64,000 nucleotides of DNA from Phycisphaeraceae bacterium (GTDB lineage Bacteria > Planctomycetota > Phycisphaerae > Phycisphaerales > UBA1924), in assembly GCA_019636535.1 (NCBI GenBank), contig JAHBXK010000011.1, forward strand, positions 25,544-89,543, written 5' to 3'. Below, piece after piece: positions 45,400-54,502 of the stretch; the first letter of the stretch is position 1, and every line of letters begins with the position of its first letter. The position numbers and the translations under genes were made by a program. A model generated the notes under the pieces. It made no database searches. It saw nothing but the letters and a program-made list of their open reading frames with translations, and had not been told where the DNA came from.

Positions 45400-47391
45400 T
45401 CACCCTTCGATGGATTCGCCACGAGCCCTGCAACGCTCGAGCAAGAGCGGGAATGTCGAGCCGAGAATCCCCATCCAGACATCACTGAGCATGTAGGCTT
45501 CGCGAATGTCCGCCCACTTCGCGCCCAGTCCAGCGGTCACCATGCTTCGCATCGCATCAGACTCGCCGTAGTCCGCACGATTGTCGGTGTTGTCGGAGCG
45601 ATCCCGTCTCCGACCAAGTTCAATCTCGGAGATCAGTGCCGCGATCGGCGTTTGTGAACTCGAACCATCTCTCTCGGCGTACTCAAGAAGCAGTCGCTGC
45701 ACCGCTTCGCGAACGCAATCGGGTTTGCTGCGGCACCATACGACGATGACTTTGCTCGCGCAGACATACGCGTCCACCGGCCCGTATCCCCTAGATTTCG
45801 GCTGGGTCATGTGCGCGTAGACCATCAACGCCACCAGAACTAGTTCGATCCTTGAAACCAAGTCGCTTCGCCCCGCCGTGACCAACTCGACCCAAAGGCC
45901 GTCGTCGCACATCGACGCGAGAACAGACGTTTCAACATAGCGAAACTCCGTTTCAATGTACCGGCGCAAATGTTCATGCACGGACGGATCGTCCCAGACC
46001 CACTCTTCTTCCGATCCCACAAACCGTTCCGATCCAGACTCCGCCTTCAAGCACCGATCGACCTCCGCTCGCAGCACGCTCAGCCACTCCGCCCGGTCCG
46101 CCCGAACGGGCGATTGGTTCACAAGGCGCTTCAACCACCCGACCTCCTCATGCACGCTCCAGAAGTGCTTGAAACTGTTCTCGATCGTAAAGAACGACAT
46201 CAGTTCTGCACCAGCAAGCCCCATGTTCCGTCTCCGCCCCTCATCACACAACAACCCCGCGATCGTCCCGATCCACCGCACGTCTGCCCCCTCGTCCGGC
46301 AGCACATGCCCGGTCTTCCCGTCATCCACCATCTCACTCGGCCCCCCCTTGTCCGTCACAATCACCGGCAGCCCAGCACACTGCGCCTCCATCACCACCT
46401 GCCCAAGCGTGTCCGTCGTCGACGGAAACACAAACACACCGCTCGTCGCATAAATCCGCGACAACTCCTCCCCGTGCCGAAAGCCCAGAAACACCACCCC
46501 CCGCCCCGCCAACTCCTCGCTCATCCGCACCCGATACGGCCCGTCCCCCACCACCAGCAACTGCGCATCCACTCCCCGCGCAGCGCAAGCGGCCCGCACG
46601 CCCGGCCACACCCTCGTCAACAGCGGCAGGTTCTTCTCCACGCTCACGCGCCCCACATACAGCGCCTTCGCCGATCCGTCGCGAACGTCCAACCCCTCCG
46701 CGCGCAGCGATCGCCACAACGCCCCCGTCTCATCCCGATACCGCGTCGAAAACACCCCCGTGTCGATCCCCGGCAGCAGCCGCACCACGTTCACCCGCGG
46801 ATACCCCATCGCCTCCAGCGCCCCCGCATACTCCTCCGACCGCGTGAACAACCGCGCGAACGGGCGATAGAACCACTTCATGTACGCCGTGCACCCAAGC
46901 GTGAAAGCAGGTTCGTTGAACAGGTGCTCCACATACGCCGGGAAGTCCGTGTGATACGTCCCCACCAGCGGCACACCCATCCGCCGCGCAATCGCCCGAC
47001 CCGCCAGCCCCACCGGCCCCGGCGTCGAAACATGAATCACATCCGGCCTGATCTCACGCGCCAGCGCACGCAACCGCCCTCGCTTCGGCACCACGATCTC
47101 CAACTGTGGATACCCCGGCATCGGCCGCGCATAGATCGGATCAAGGTTGTGGATGTACGTCGGTTGTCCGTCCGCGCCCAACTCCGGCACCGCCGACCTC
47201 CCTCCCACGCCACGCGCTTCCTCACCCCCGCCCGCCCCCTTCCCCTGCGGAATCGGCGGCGGCGCAAACCGCGTGCTCGTCACCAGGCGCAGCGACTTCC
47301 CCGCTAAAAACGCCTGATGCCCGACGTTGCGGATGAACCGCGACACGCCGTTGACGTCGTTCAGCGTGTCCGTGAACAGCATCACGCGCAC
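45400..47391 (-). CDS. Glycosyltransferase family 4 with a C-terminal domain of unknown function
   Basis: A 663-residue protein. Residues 1-400 are a GT-B glycosyltransferase like those adding mannose to lipids: MRVMLFTDTLNDVNGVSRF, DVIHVSTPGPVGLAGRAIAR, GTYHTDFPAYVEHL, then ALYVGRVSVEKNLPLLTRVW, VVGDGPYRVRM, GVVFLGFRHGEELSRIYA and the donor motif FPSTTDTLGQVVMEAQCAGL. About 260 further residues (SFFTIENSFKHFWSVHEEVG onward) match nothing I recognise. They are helical, charged and Trp/Cys-containing, not membrane-spanning. The DNA of this C-terminal part (about 45400-46220) looks lower in GC than the first part. The N-terminus contains a Gly-rich insert (about 50-70). Confidence 0.87.
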   Translation of the reverse strand: MRVMLFTDTLNDVNGVSRFIRNVGHQAFLAGKSLRLVTSTRFAPPPIPQGKGAGGGEEARGVGGRSAVPELGADGQPTYIHNLDPIYARPMPGYPQLEIVVPKRGRLRALAREIRPDVIHVSTPGPVGLAGRAIARRMGVPLVGTYHTDFPAYVEHLFNEPAFTLGCTAYMKWFYRPFARLFTRSEEYAGALEAMGYPRVNVVRLLPGIDTGVFSTRYRDETGALWRSLRAEGLDVRDGSAKALYVGRVSVEKNLPLLTRVWPGVRAACAARGVDAQLLVVGDGPYRVRMSEELAGRGVVFLGFRHGEELSRIYATSGVFVFPSTTDTLGQVVMEAQCAGLPVIVTDKGGPSEMVDDGKTGHVLPDEGADVRWIGTIAGLLCDEGRRRNMGLAGAELMSFFTIENSFKHFWSVHEEVGWLKRLVNQSPVRADRAEWLSVLRAEVDRCLKAESGSERFVGSEEEWVWDDPSVHEHLRRYIETEFRYVETSVLASMCDDGLWVELVTAGRSDLVSRIELVLVALMVYAHMTQPKSRGYGPVDAYVCASKVIVVWCRSKPDCVREAVQRLLLEYAERDGSSSQTPIAALISEIELGRRRDRSDNTDNRADYGESDAMRSMVTAGLGAKWADIREAYMLSDVWMGILGSTFPLLLERCRARGESIEG

Positions 47392-47518
47392 GCGCCGAGC
47401 ATACCCGCTCCGTCACCAGACGCGCGCTGAGGCATCCAACCCATGCCCGCCCGAACATCGCCCCCCACCGCTCGTACCGTTCATAAGCACGCAACCTCAA
47501 ACACACCGGAGCACACAC

Positions 47519-48049
47519 ATGCCGCGATTCCCAGCAGTCGATCCCGCCACCGCCACCGGTCGCGCCAAGGAAGTCTTCGACGGGCCCCTCAAGGGCAAGC
47601 ACCTCAACATCTTCAAGCACATGGCCGCCGCGCCCGCCATGCTCGACGCCTACCTCGGCCTCGCCGGCGCGCTCTCCAAGTCCTCGCTCAGCCATAAGGA
47701 GCAGGAGGCCATCCACCTCGCCATCTCCCAGGCCAACGACTGCGACTACTGCCTCGCCGCCCACACCGCCATCGGCAAAATGGCCGGCCTCTCCGAGCCC
47801 CAGACCGTTGAGGCTCGCAAGGGCCATCTCGCCGACGCCAGGCTCAACGCCCTCGTCCGCTTCTCACTCGCGCTCCACGAGAAGCACGGCGGCATCTCCG
47901 ACGCCGACCTCAACGCCTTCAAGTCCGCCGGTTACTCCGACCAGCAGGCGCTCGAGGTCATCGTCACACAGACCCTCGCCACCATGACCAACTACTTCAA
48001 CCGCGCCAACGACACGCCCGTGGACTTCCCCGCGCCTCCCGCCATCTGA
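47519..48049 (+). CDS. AhpD-like carboxymuconolactone decarboxylase family protein
   Basis: A 176-residue AhpD/CMD-fold protein, probably a thiol-based antioxidant or peroxidase-like enzyme. The active-site stretch NDCDYCLAAHTAIGKMAG (about 77-94) holds the CxxC pair and the following His typical of the family; HKEQEAIHLAISQA precedes it. The C-terminal helix YSDQQALEVIVTQTLATMTN is also conserved. GGAG 8 bases before the ATG at 47519 fixes the start, and a longer in-frame leader is not protein-like. It is divergent from the glycosyltransferase gene (127 bases between starts). The substrate is unknown. Confidence 0.9.
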   Translation: MPRFPAVDPATATGRAKEVFDGPLKGKHLNIFKHMAAAPAMLDAYLGLAGALSKSSLSHKEQEAIHLAISQANDCDYCLAAHTAIGKMAGLSEPQTVEARKGHLADARLNALVRFSLALHEKHGGISDADLNAFKSAGYSDQQALEVIVTQTLATMTNYFNRANDTPVDFPAPPAI

Positions 48050-48369
48050 TCGGATCTTGTTCACCCTTTCTCAGTTTTTTCTGCCCGCGGCCGAATCCCC
48101 ACCCCGATTGACGCGAATAAACAAAGGCCGCGGCCCGGTCCGCCGATCAGCAACGTCATTCAGCCCCATCCGCGCGAGCCCGTCCCGAACCACTCGGGGC
48201 GGGCTCGTGTCATTGTGCTCGCCGTGATCCGCCGCGCACCCGACTTCCATCCGCTTCTACACTCGACCCGCCGGAAATCCGTGGGCCGATCGACCCAACA
48301 ACGATTCTCTCGCAGCGATCCCTCGCACCCCGCGCTGCCGTACAGGCCGGGCAACCAAGGACACCCCCC
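48050..48369. other. Intergenic region with a long hairpin
   Basis: A spacer of about 320 bases between two rightward genes. It contains one long inverted repeat (listed separately) near its middle and otherwise no recognised gene. The promoter of the following secreted protein gene should lie in the right half. Confidence 0.5.
48175..48207 (+). terminator. 13-bp stem hairpin, possible terminator
   Basis: CGAGCCCGTCCCG (48175-48187) pairs fully, with one G-U, with CGGGGCGGGCTCG (48195-48207) around the loop AACCACT. It is 126 bases after the AhpD-like gene. The following bases, TGTCATTG, are not a good U tract, so it may be a terminator without U tail or an RNA structure. Confidence 0.5.
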
Positions 48370-50190
48370 ATGCAACGCCGATCCGCACGCTCCCTTCTCG
48401 CCGCCGCCTCCGCACTCTTCCTCACCGCTTCCTCGCTCCTGGCCGCACCACCCCTCCTGCAGCAACTCCCCGACAACGCCGGCGTCGTCATCACCATCCC
48501 GAACCCGCAGGGCATGGAGCGCAGCCTCCAGGCACTCACCACCGCCGTCGAGATTCCCATCCCGCCGGTCGGCGTTGCCGATCTGCTCGCCATGGCCGGG
48601 TTCATGGACGGCGTTGCGCCCAACAAGGCCCTCGCCGTCGCGTTCCTCTTCCCCGCCGATCCCGCCGCCGAACTCCCCGACGACCCCGAAGAGATGTTGG
48701 TCGTCCTCCTCCCCGTCACCAACTACGCCGACTTCGTCGCCAACCTCGACGCCGACGCCGCCAACGCGGGCGACGACGGCGTACTCGAAGCAACCAGCCC
48801 CGACGGCCAAACCGTCTTCGTCCGCGATCTCAAGAACGGCTACGCGGCCCTCGCCCAGTCCCGCGCCGTCCTCCGCGGATACAAGCCCGGCAAGGCCGAC
48901 GCCATCACCTCCCGCGCTGGCGCCATGGGCAACGCCCTCCTCGACAAGGCCGACCTCGTCACCGTCTTCAACGTCGACGTCCTCCGCCCGTTCATGAACA
49001 AGGCCGTCGACCGCGCCAAGGCCGAAGCCAAGGAGCGCATGGCCGACCTCCCCATGGGCGCTCAGGCCGGGCCGGACCTCGACTCGCCCCTCATCAACTG
49101 GATGCAGCAGACCCTCACGCGCGACACGCGCATGCTCGTCGGCGGCCTCAAACTCTCCTCCATGGGCGTCTCGCTCGACATGAGCGCCTCGTTTATCCCC
49201 AATTCCTACCTCGCCGGCGTCTTCGGCACAGAGGGCGCTTCGGGCCAACTCTTCAGGCACCTCCCCTCCAGCCAGCCCTACCTCCTCGCACTCGCCCTCG
49301 ACACCTCCTCACCCGCCCTCAAGCGCTTCTTCTCTGACTTCACCGAGAAACTCCGCGCCTCGGCACGCGACGGAGAGGAAATGCCCGAGGGCTTCTTCGG
49401 TGCGCCACTCGGCGCGGGCGACGGTCAGTCCGCCCTCATCGGCTTCAACCCCGGCCTCATCATGGGAGCGGGCCTCATGACCAGCGCCGTCAGTTACACC
49501 AAGTCCTCCAACCCCGACGCCGTCGTCGACGCAACCAAGCAGGCCATCCTCAACCTCAACGGCTTCGACAACGACCAACTCACCATCTCCACCAAGTTCG
49601 CCCCGACACCCAACCCCGTCGGCTCCGCCAAGATCCCCGCCGACGCTTGGGAAGTCCGCATGACCCCACGAGGCGGAAACCTCCAGGCCGCGCAGGGCCT
49701 CAACTGGATCTTCGGACCCACCGGCGGACCCTCCGGCTACGTCGCCAAGGCGCCACACGGCGTCTTCACCACCTACGCGCGAAACTCCATCCTCCTCACC
49801 GCCGCCATGCAGGCCGCCGAGTCCGGCAACCACCTCGCCGCCGATCAGATGATCACACAAGTCGGCGGCATCCTCCCCCCCGGCCGCATGGCCGAGATCT
49901 ACCTCGGCACCAAGTCCATCGTCGATCTCGCCGTCCCCGCCCTCGCCATGTTCACCGGCACGCAGATCGACCCCGCGCTCATCCCCGAGCAGATCCCCCC
50001 CGTTGCCGCGGCCATCGCCTCCAAGGCCGGCGAGGCCCAGTTCTCCATCTTCGTTCCCGCCCCGGTCATCAAGGTCGGTGCCGCGGTCGCCCAGAAACTC
50101 CGAGAAACCCAAACACGATTCGAACAAATGGGCGCCCCAGGTGACGCAGACGACGACGATGACGACCCGACTGGACAGCCCCGATTCTGA
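48370..50190 (+). CDS. Exported protein of unknown function
   Basis: A 606-residue protein with a signal peptide (about 1-25, LLAAASALFLTASSLLAAPP). I do not recognise the family. The first half alternates strands and helices (NAGVVITIPNPQGMERSLQ, VAFLFPADPAAELPDDPEEM, FVRDLKNGYAALAQSRAVL), a pattern seen in planctomycetal exported proteins that compare two values along a chain. The middle contains a duplicated-looking hydrophobic region, and the C-terminus is acidic (DADDDDDDPTGQP). The gene is preceded by a long spacer and followed 36 bases later by a rho-independent terminator, so it is probably transcribed alone. Confidence 0.8.
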   Translation: MQRRSARSLLAAASALFLTASSLLAAPPLLQQLPDNAGVVITIPNPQGMERSLQALTTAVEIPIPPVGVADLLAMAGFMDGVAPNKALAVAFLFPADPAAELPDDPEEMLVVLLPVTNYADFVANLDADAANAGDDGVLEATSPDGQTVFVRDLKNGYAALAQSRAVLRGYKPGKADAITSRAGAMGNALLDKADLVTVFNVDVLRPFMNKAVDRAKAEAKERMADLPMGAQAGPDLDSPLINWMQQTLTRDTRMLVGGLKLSSMGVSLDMSASFIPNSYLAGVFGTEGASGQLFRHLPSSQPYLLALALDTSSPALKRFFSDFTEKLRASARDGEEMPEGFFGAPLGAGDGQSALIGFNPGLIMGAGLMTSAVSYTKSSNPDAVVDATKQAILNLNGFDNDQLTISTKFAPTPNPVGSAKIPADAWEVRMTPRGGNLQAAQGLNWIFGPTGGPSGYVAKAPHGVFTTYARNSILLTAAMQAAESGNHLAADQMITQVGGILPPGRMAEIYLGTKSIVDLAVPALAMFTGTQIDPALIPEQIPPVAAAIASKAGEAQFSIFVPAPVIKVGAAVAQKLRETQTRFEQMGAPGDADDDDDDPTGQPRF

Positions 50191-50214
50191 CGGTATACTT
50201 GCTTTCATCATCAG

Positions 50215-50225
50215 CCCCCCCCCCC
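50215..50225. repeat. Homopolymer of 11 cytosines
   Basis: Eleven C residues directly precede the terminator hairpin of the exported protein gene. This is a second long C run in the window, again outside coding sequence. Confidence 0.85.
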
Positions 50226-50265
50226 GAGGAGCCGCTGGCAACGTGCCGCGGCTCCTCTTATTTTT
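50226..50265 (+). terminator. Rho-independent terminator
   Basis: GAGGAGCCGC (50226-50235) pairs perfectly with GCGGCTCCTC (50248-50257), with a smaller inner stem, and is followed by TTATTTTT. This is the best classical terminator in the window. It ends the exported protein gene 36 bases after its stop and precedes folP. Confidence 0.9.
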
Positions 50266-50327
50266 CCCCGCGTCGATCCGACCGCGCTGAGTGCCGCGCT
50301 CACTCAGCGCACAAACGTCCGATCACC

Positions 50328-51326
50328 ATGCCCGACGACCCCGCCGCACCACCACCCGCCGACCCGGCGCGCTGGCAACTCGCGCCCGGTCGTTCCCTCA
50401 CGCTCGACCGTCCGCGCATCCTCGCAATCCTCAACCTCACGCCCGACTCCTTCTATGACGGCGGCCGTCTCCCCACCGTCGACGATGCGCTCCGCGCGGC
50501 CGAACGCGCCATCGCCGACGGCGCTGAGGCGCTCGACCTCGGCGCTGAGTCCACGCGCCCCGGCGCAGCACGTATCAGCGCCGACGAGCAGAAGCGCCGA
50601 CTCATCCCCGTCATCACCGCCATCACGCAGCGACTCGCAGGCCTCGGCCCGCCGCGATCCGACGGCCAACCCACAGCGCCGCTGCTCACCATCGACACCA
50701 CGCTCGCGTCCCTGGCCGAAGAAGCCTTTGCCGCCGGCGCTGATGCGCTCAACGACGTCTCCGCCTGCGCTGAAGACCCCGCCATGCTCCCGCTCCTGGC
50801 CCGACTCCGCCGCGGCGTGATCCTCATGCACCGTGCAGCGCCCCCGGACCGCGACCGCTACTCCACCCACTACCCCGCCGAGCCCGACTACGCCCACGCT
50901 GGCGGCGTCACCGGCGCGGTCCACGCCTTCCTGGCTCAGCGCCTCAACCTCGCCCTCGATGTCGGCATCGAGCCCGACGCCGTCGTCCTTGACCCGGGTC
51001 TCGGCTTCGGCAAGAGCGTCACCCAGAACCTCGAACTCATCCGCCGCACGCCCGACCTGCTCACCCTCAACCGCCCCATCCTCTCCGCCCTCTCCCGCAA
51101 GAGTTTCACAGCCCCCGCCGCGGGCCTCCCCGCCGACACACCGCCCGCCGACCGACTCCACCCAACCCTCGGCCTCAGCCTCCTCCACCTCACCCTCGGC
51201 GCCAGGCTCTTCCGCGTCCACGACGTCCGCCCCCACGCCCAAGCCCTCAGCGCGGCATGGACCGCCCTCCACACCCCAACCCAGCCCCATCAACCGCGAG
51301 ATGGACCGCAGGCCGACGCAGGTTAG
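50328..51326 (+). CDS. folP: Dihydropteroate synthase
   Basis: FolP condenses 7,8-dihydropterin pyrophosphate with p-aminobenzoate to give dihydropteroate in folate synthesis. The 332-residue protein carries the pterin and phosphate signatures: ILAILNLTPDSFYDGG (about 30-45), EALDLGAESTRPGA (about 67-80), LTIDTTLASLAEEAFAAGAD, LDPGLGFGKSVTQNLELIRR and ALSRKSF, with the late RVHDV. The ATG at 50328 is preferred because a longer reading runs into the terminator. The C-terminal tail is Pro/His-rich. No other folate gene lies next to it. Confidence 0.94.
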   Translation: MPDDPAAPPPADPARWQLAPGRSLTLDRPRILAILNLTPDSFYDGGRLPTVDDALRAAERAIADGAEALDLGAESTRPGAARISADEQKRRLIPVITAITQRLAGLGPPRSDGQPTAPLLTIDTTLASLAEEAFAAGADALNDVSACAEDPAMLPLLARLRRGVILMHRAAPPDRDRYSTHYPAEPDYAHAGGVTGAVHAFLAQRLNLALDVGIEPDAVVLDPGLGFGKSVTQNLELIRRTPDLLTLNRPILSALSRKSFTAPAAGLPADTPPADRLHPTLGLSLLHLTLGARLFRVHDVRPHAQALSAAWTALHTPTQPHQPRDGPQADAG

Positions 51327-51561
51327 TAACGACTAGAACAGCCACCCCACAAGCCCGACGACCCGACCCGGGGGTCATACGATCACCCCCGCAACTCCCG
51401 ATCGCCCCCCGCGGACAACCGCCCGATCCCCGACGCGGGCATCCTCCGGGCCACCGGACAGTCGCGGCAGAACCCGCCCGATCGGAACCGTCCCGCCGGG
51501 CACACGACCCCCACGCATCCCGCCGGCGAGCCTCGCCGGACCGGACGAGGAAAGGAACACG

Positions 51562-51894
51562 ATGGCCAACGCCAATGTGCTGACGTTCACGGACGCGAAC
51601 TTCGAGACCGAGGTCATGCAGAGCCAGGTCCCAGTCTTGGTCGACTTCTGGGCCGAGTGGTGCATGCCCTGCAAGATGCTCTCCCCCACGATCGACGCCC
51701 TCGCCGACGAGTTCAAGGGCAAGGCCAAGATCGGCAAGGTCGACACCGACTCCAACCGCGAGGTCTCCGTCAAACTCGGCATCTCCGCCATCCCCACCGT
51801 CTTCATCTTCAAGGGCGGCCAGGTCGTCAAGAAGTTCGTCGGCCTCCAGAGCAAGGCCCAACTCGCCGAGGCGCTCGAAGCCGCCTCCAAGTAA
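51562..51894 (+). CDS. trxA: Thioredoxin with WCMPC active site
   Basis: A 110-residue thioredoxin, a cytoplasmic disulfide reductase. The fold landmarks are VPVLVDFWAEWCMPCKML (about 23-40; Cys34 and Cys37), KIGKVDTDSN, cis-Pro78 in ISAIPTVFIFK, and GLQSKAQLAEALE. The active site is WCMPC, not the usual WCGPC: the residue between the cysteines is Met. AAAGGA 7 bases before the ATG supports the start. It lies about 235 bases after folP, so it has its own promoter region, and 64 bases before the oxidoreductase gene, with which it may share a transcript. Confidence 0.95.
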   Translation: MANANVLTFTDANFETEVMQSQVPVLVDFWAEWCMPCKMLSPTIDALADEFKGKAKIGKVDTDSNREVSVKLGISAIPTVFIFKGGQVVKKFVGLQSKAQLAEALEAASK

Positions 51895-51958
51895 CGACTC
51901 CGCGTCACGCTCGACGCGCGCCACAAACGCGCCCGCGCACGACGCAAAGGGTGACGGC

Positions 51959-53143
51959 ATGGCATCCACCGCCAAGAACAACCGAAGCAACGGAAGTCTC
52001 AGCGCGCCGACCGTCGGCGTGCCCAAGAGCCCCCGCGCTCTCGGCAACAAGAAGATCCGCGCCGGCGTCATCGGCGTCGGACGAATGGGCCGACACCACG
52101 CTCGCGTCTACGCCCAACTCCCCGACGTCGAACTCATCGGCATCGTCGATGCCAACCTCGACCGCGCCGGCGACATCGCCGAGCAGTGGGGCTGCCGCGC
52201 CTTCAAGACCGTCGAATCCCTCATCGCCGCCGGCGTCGACGCCGTCAGCGTCGCCACTCCCACCACCTACCACCGCGAGGCCGCCGAAGCGCTCCTCGAA
52301 GCCGACGTCGCCTGCCTCATCGAAAAGCCCCTCGCCGGCTCGGCCGCCGACGCCGAGGCCATCAAGCACGCCAGCGAGCGCTCCCACGCCGTCCTCATGG
52401 TCGGCCACATCGAGCGCTTCAACCCCATCATGCGCGCACTCCGGCAGGAACAGGCCGCGCGACAGCCCATCCTCCCGCGGTTCATCGAGGTCCACCGCGT
52501 CAGCCCCATGACCTTCCGCTCCGTCGACGTCGGCGTCGTCATGGACATGATGATCCACGACCTCGACGTCGTCCTCATGCTCATGGAAGGTCGCGAGCCC
52601 TCCGAGATCCACGCCTCCGGCGTCCCCGTCATCACCGAGCACGAGGACATCTGCAACGCCCGACTCGTCTGGGACTTCGGCCCCGACCACCCGGGCGGCG
52701 CTGGCCGCTGCGTCGCCAACGTCACCGCCTCACGCCTCGCGCTCAAGACCGAGCGCGTCACCCGAATCACCGGCGAGAACGCCTACATCAAGATCGACTA
52801 CGGCGCCAAGCGCGGCACCGTCATCCGACGAACCGCCAACGAGATCCAGATGCAGGAGGTCCGCGAGCAACTCCGCCAGGGCGTCGACCTCACCGACCTC
52901 AAGTGGCAGGAACTCGTCAACATCGAGGAACTCGTCATCGACGATCAGGAGCCGATCGTCATGGAGATCCGCTCCTTCCTCGACGCCGTCCGCGCGGGAC
53001 GACAGCCCGAAATCGATGCTCGCGCGGGCTTCGTCAACGTCCGAACCGCCGAGCGAATCGTCGAATCCTGCCGCAAGGACTGGGCGACGTGGAAGCCGCG
53101 CGTCGAGTTCCCGCCCGTCGGCGTGGCGCTCCCCAACGCCTGA
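51959..53143 (+). CDS. Gfo/Idh/MocA-family NAD(P)-dependent oxidoreductase
   Basis: A 394-residue sugar-type dehydrogenase. The Rossmann domain (about 33-155) has IRAGVIGVGRMGRHHARVY, VELIGIVDANLDRA, VDAVSVATPTTYHRE and the family's EKP motif in CLIEKPLAGS (about 119-128). VMVGHIERFNP and a C-terminal alpha/beta domain (MDMMIHDLDVVLML with conserved Asp/His) follow. The N-terminal 30 residues are basic and unconserved. Substrates of this family are diverse sugars or amino sugars, and the gene may serve lipid A or glycan precursors, but that cannot be read from the sequence. It follows trxA closely. Confidence 0.9.
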   Translation: MASTAKNNRSNGSLSAPTVGVPKSPRALGNKKIRAGVIGVGRMGRHHARVYAQLPDVELIGIVDANLDRAGDIAEQWGCRAFKTVESLIAAGVDAVSVATPTTYHREAAEALLEADVACLIEKPLAGSAADAEAIKHASERSHAVLMVGHIERFNPIMRALRQEQAARQPILPRFIEVHRVSPMTFRSVDVGVVMDMMIHDLDVVLMLMEGREPSEIHASGVPVITEHEDICNARLVWDFGPDHPGGAGRCVANVTASRLALKTERVTRITGENAYIKIDYGAKRGTVIRRTANEIQMQEVREQLRQGVDLTDLKWQELVNIEELVIDDQEPIVMEIRSFLDAVRAGRQPEIDARAGFVNVRTAERIVESCRKDWATWKPRVEFPPVGVALPNA

Positions 53144-53176
53144 CGCGCTCCGCCCCGCCCCTTCCACGCTTCAACA

Positions 53177-54502
53177 TCACGCCGCCGGCCGCAACTGCCT
53201 CCACACCTCCGTGCGATACGCCATCGCCGCCGGGATCGCCCCCGCCACCGCCGCCAGAAGCACCGCCGCCATCGCGCACGCCATCACCAGTTCCACAGGC
53301 AGCCTCGGCTCCACCACCAGCCCGATGCTCGCCTGCAGCGCCCCCGCCGCGATCCGCCCCCCCACGTACGCCAGCCCCACCCCCGCCGCAGCACCCATCA
53401 GTCCGATGATCGCCGACTCCGTCAACACCAGCCCGAACACCCGCGACCGCGAGCACCCCAGCACACGCAAAATCGCCACCTGCCGACGACGCTGATCCAT
53501 CGAGTTGTACAGCGCCAGCAGGATCGAGATCGCGCTCGACACCAGCACCACCCCCGCCATCGCGATCAAGATCCGATCCACGTTCGACACGATGTTGAAC
53601 AGCGTCGTGATCTGCTGCACCGGCTGCGCCACCGTGATCGTCTGGTCCGCACGCAACTGGTTGAACACCGGCTGCAGCGATGCCGTCGCGTCCATCATCC
53701 CAGGCCTCGTCGCGACACGCAGCAGCACCCCCGTGATCTTCCGATCCTCCTCCAGCAGGTCCGCCTCCGTCGTCGTCTTCACGCCCGGCTGCTCGAGCAC
53801 CCGCCGGTCGTGCGCGTGCAGCACCCACGACCCAACCAGGTCCGTGAACAGCGCACGATCGTGGATCGACCCCGTCGGCTCCAGCACCCCCACCACCGTG
53901 AACGCAAACTCCGTGTGAACGTGCGGCTCCATCGCGTTCGGGTCCGCGCTCTGCCTCGACCGCGGTATCCCGTGCGTCAGGTAGATCACGTCACCCACCC
54001 GCAGCCCCGTCGACTCCGCCGCCCTCGACCCCACCACCACCTCGAACGGCCGTTCAAAGAACCGCCCATCCGCCGCGTCCCCGCGCCGTCGTGGCGTCAG
54101 CCGCCACGGGTCACGCTCGTGCGGCCGAAACTCCGTGAAGAACTCCCCCGTCGTCCCCACCACCGGCAGCCCCTTGTACGAATCCCCCTGCTGCGTCGGG
54201 ATCGTCCACGCAAACGGCGCGCTGTTCGCCAGCCGCTCATACTCCCGCCACTCGATGAACCGACCCGGCGGGTCCGCATAGAAAATCACGTTCAGCACCG
54301 TCGTCAGCGGCGAAGAGTCCCGGCTCACCACCAGGTGCGCGTTCCCGCTCCCCCGGCTGAACGCCCGCTCACCCGCGTCGCGCATCGACAGCAGCACCAG
54401 CAGCATCGCTACCGCCACACCCACCGTCGCCGCGGTAATCACCGTCGACGCACCCCGCGTCCGCAGCGACCGACCGATGATGCTCCAGTCGTTCATCGCC
54501 AT
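53177..54502 (-). CDS. ABC transporter permease, FtsX/LolC-like
   Basis: A 441-residue permease of the MacB/FtsX superfamily. An N-terminal transmembrane helix (about 20-39, VITAATVGVAVAMLLVLLSM) leads into a large extracytoplasmic domain (about 45-290). Three transmembrane helices follow (about 300-320, 350-375 and 395-425) in the FtsX core, with RRQVAILRVLGCSRSRVFGL and SAIIGLMGAAAGVGLAYVGG. It starts at ATG 54502, which overlaps the stop of the ATPase gene by one base (TGATG), so the two are coupled. Together they form an exporter of lipoproteins, peptides or drugs; the substrate is unknown. No membrane fusion protein is adjacent. Confidence 0.9.
   Translation of the reverse strand: MAMNDWSIIGRSLRTRGASTVITAATVGVAVAMLLVLLSMRDAGERAFSRGSGNAHLVVSRDSSPLTTVLNVIFYADPPGRFIEWREYERLANSAPFAWTIPTQQGDSYKGLPVVGTTGEFFTEFRPHERDPWRLTPRRRGDAADGRFFERPFEVVVGSRAAESTGLRVGDVIYLTHGIPRSRQSADPNAMEPHVHTEFAFTVVGVLEPTGSIHDRALFTDLVGSWVLHAHDRRVLEQPGVKTTTEADLLEEDRKITGVLLRVATRPGMMDATASLQPVFNQLRADQTITVAQPVQQITTLFNIVSNVDRILIAMAGVVLVSSAISILLALYNSMDQRRRQVAILRVLGCSRSRVFGLVLTESAIIGLMGAAAGVGLAYVGGRIAAGALQASIGLVVEPRLPVELVMACAMAAVLLAAVAGAIPAAMAYRTEVWRQLRPAA

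Noticed and set aside
48160..49260. A 366-codon antisense frame over the exported protein gene at 48370
   Set aside because: Composition is Gly/Glu/Val-rich and low-complexity, with no motif. The plus-strand gene has a signal peptide and terminator.
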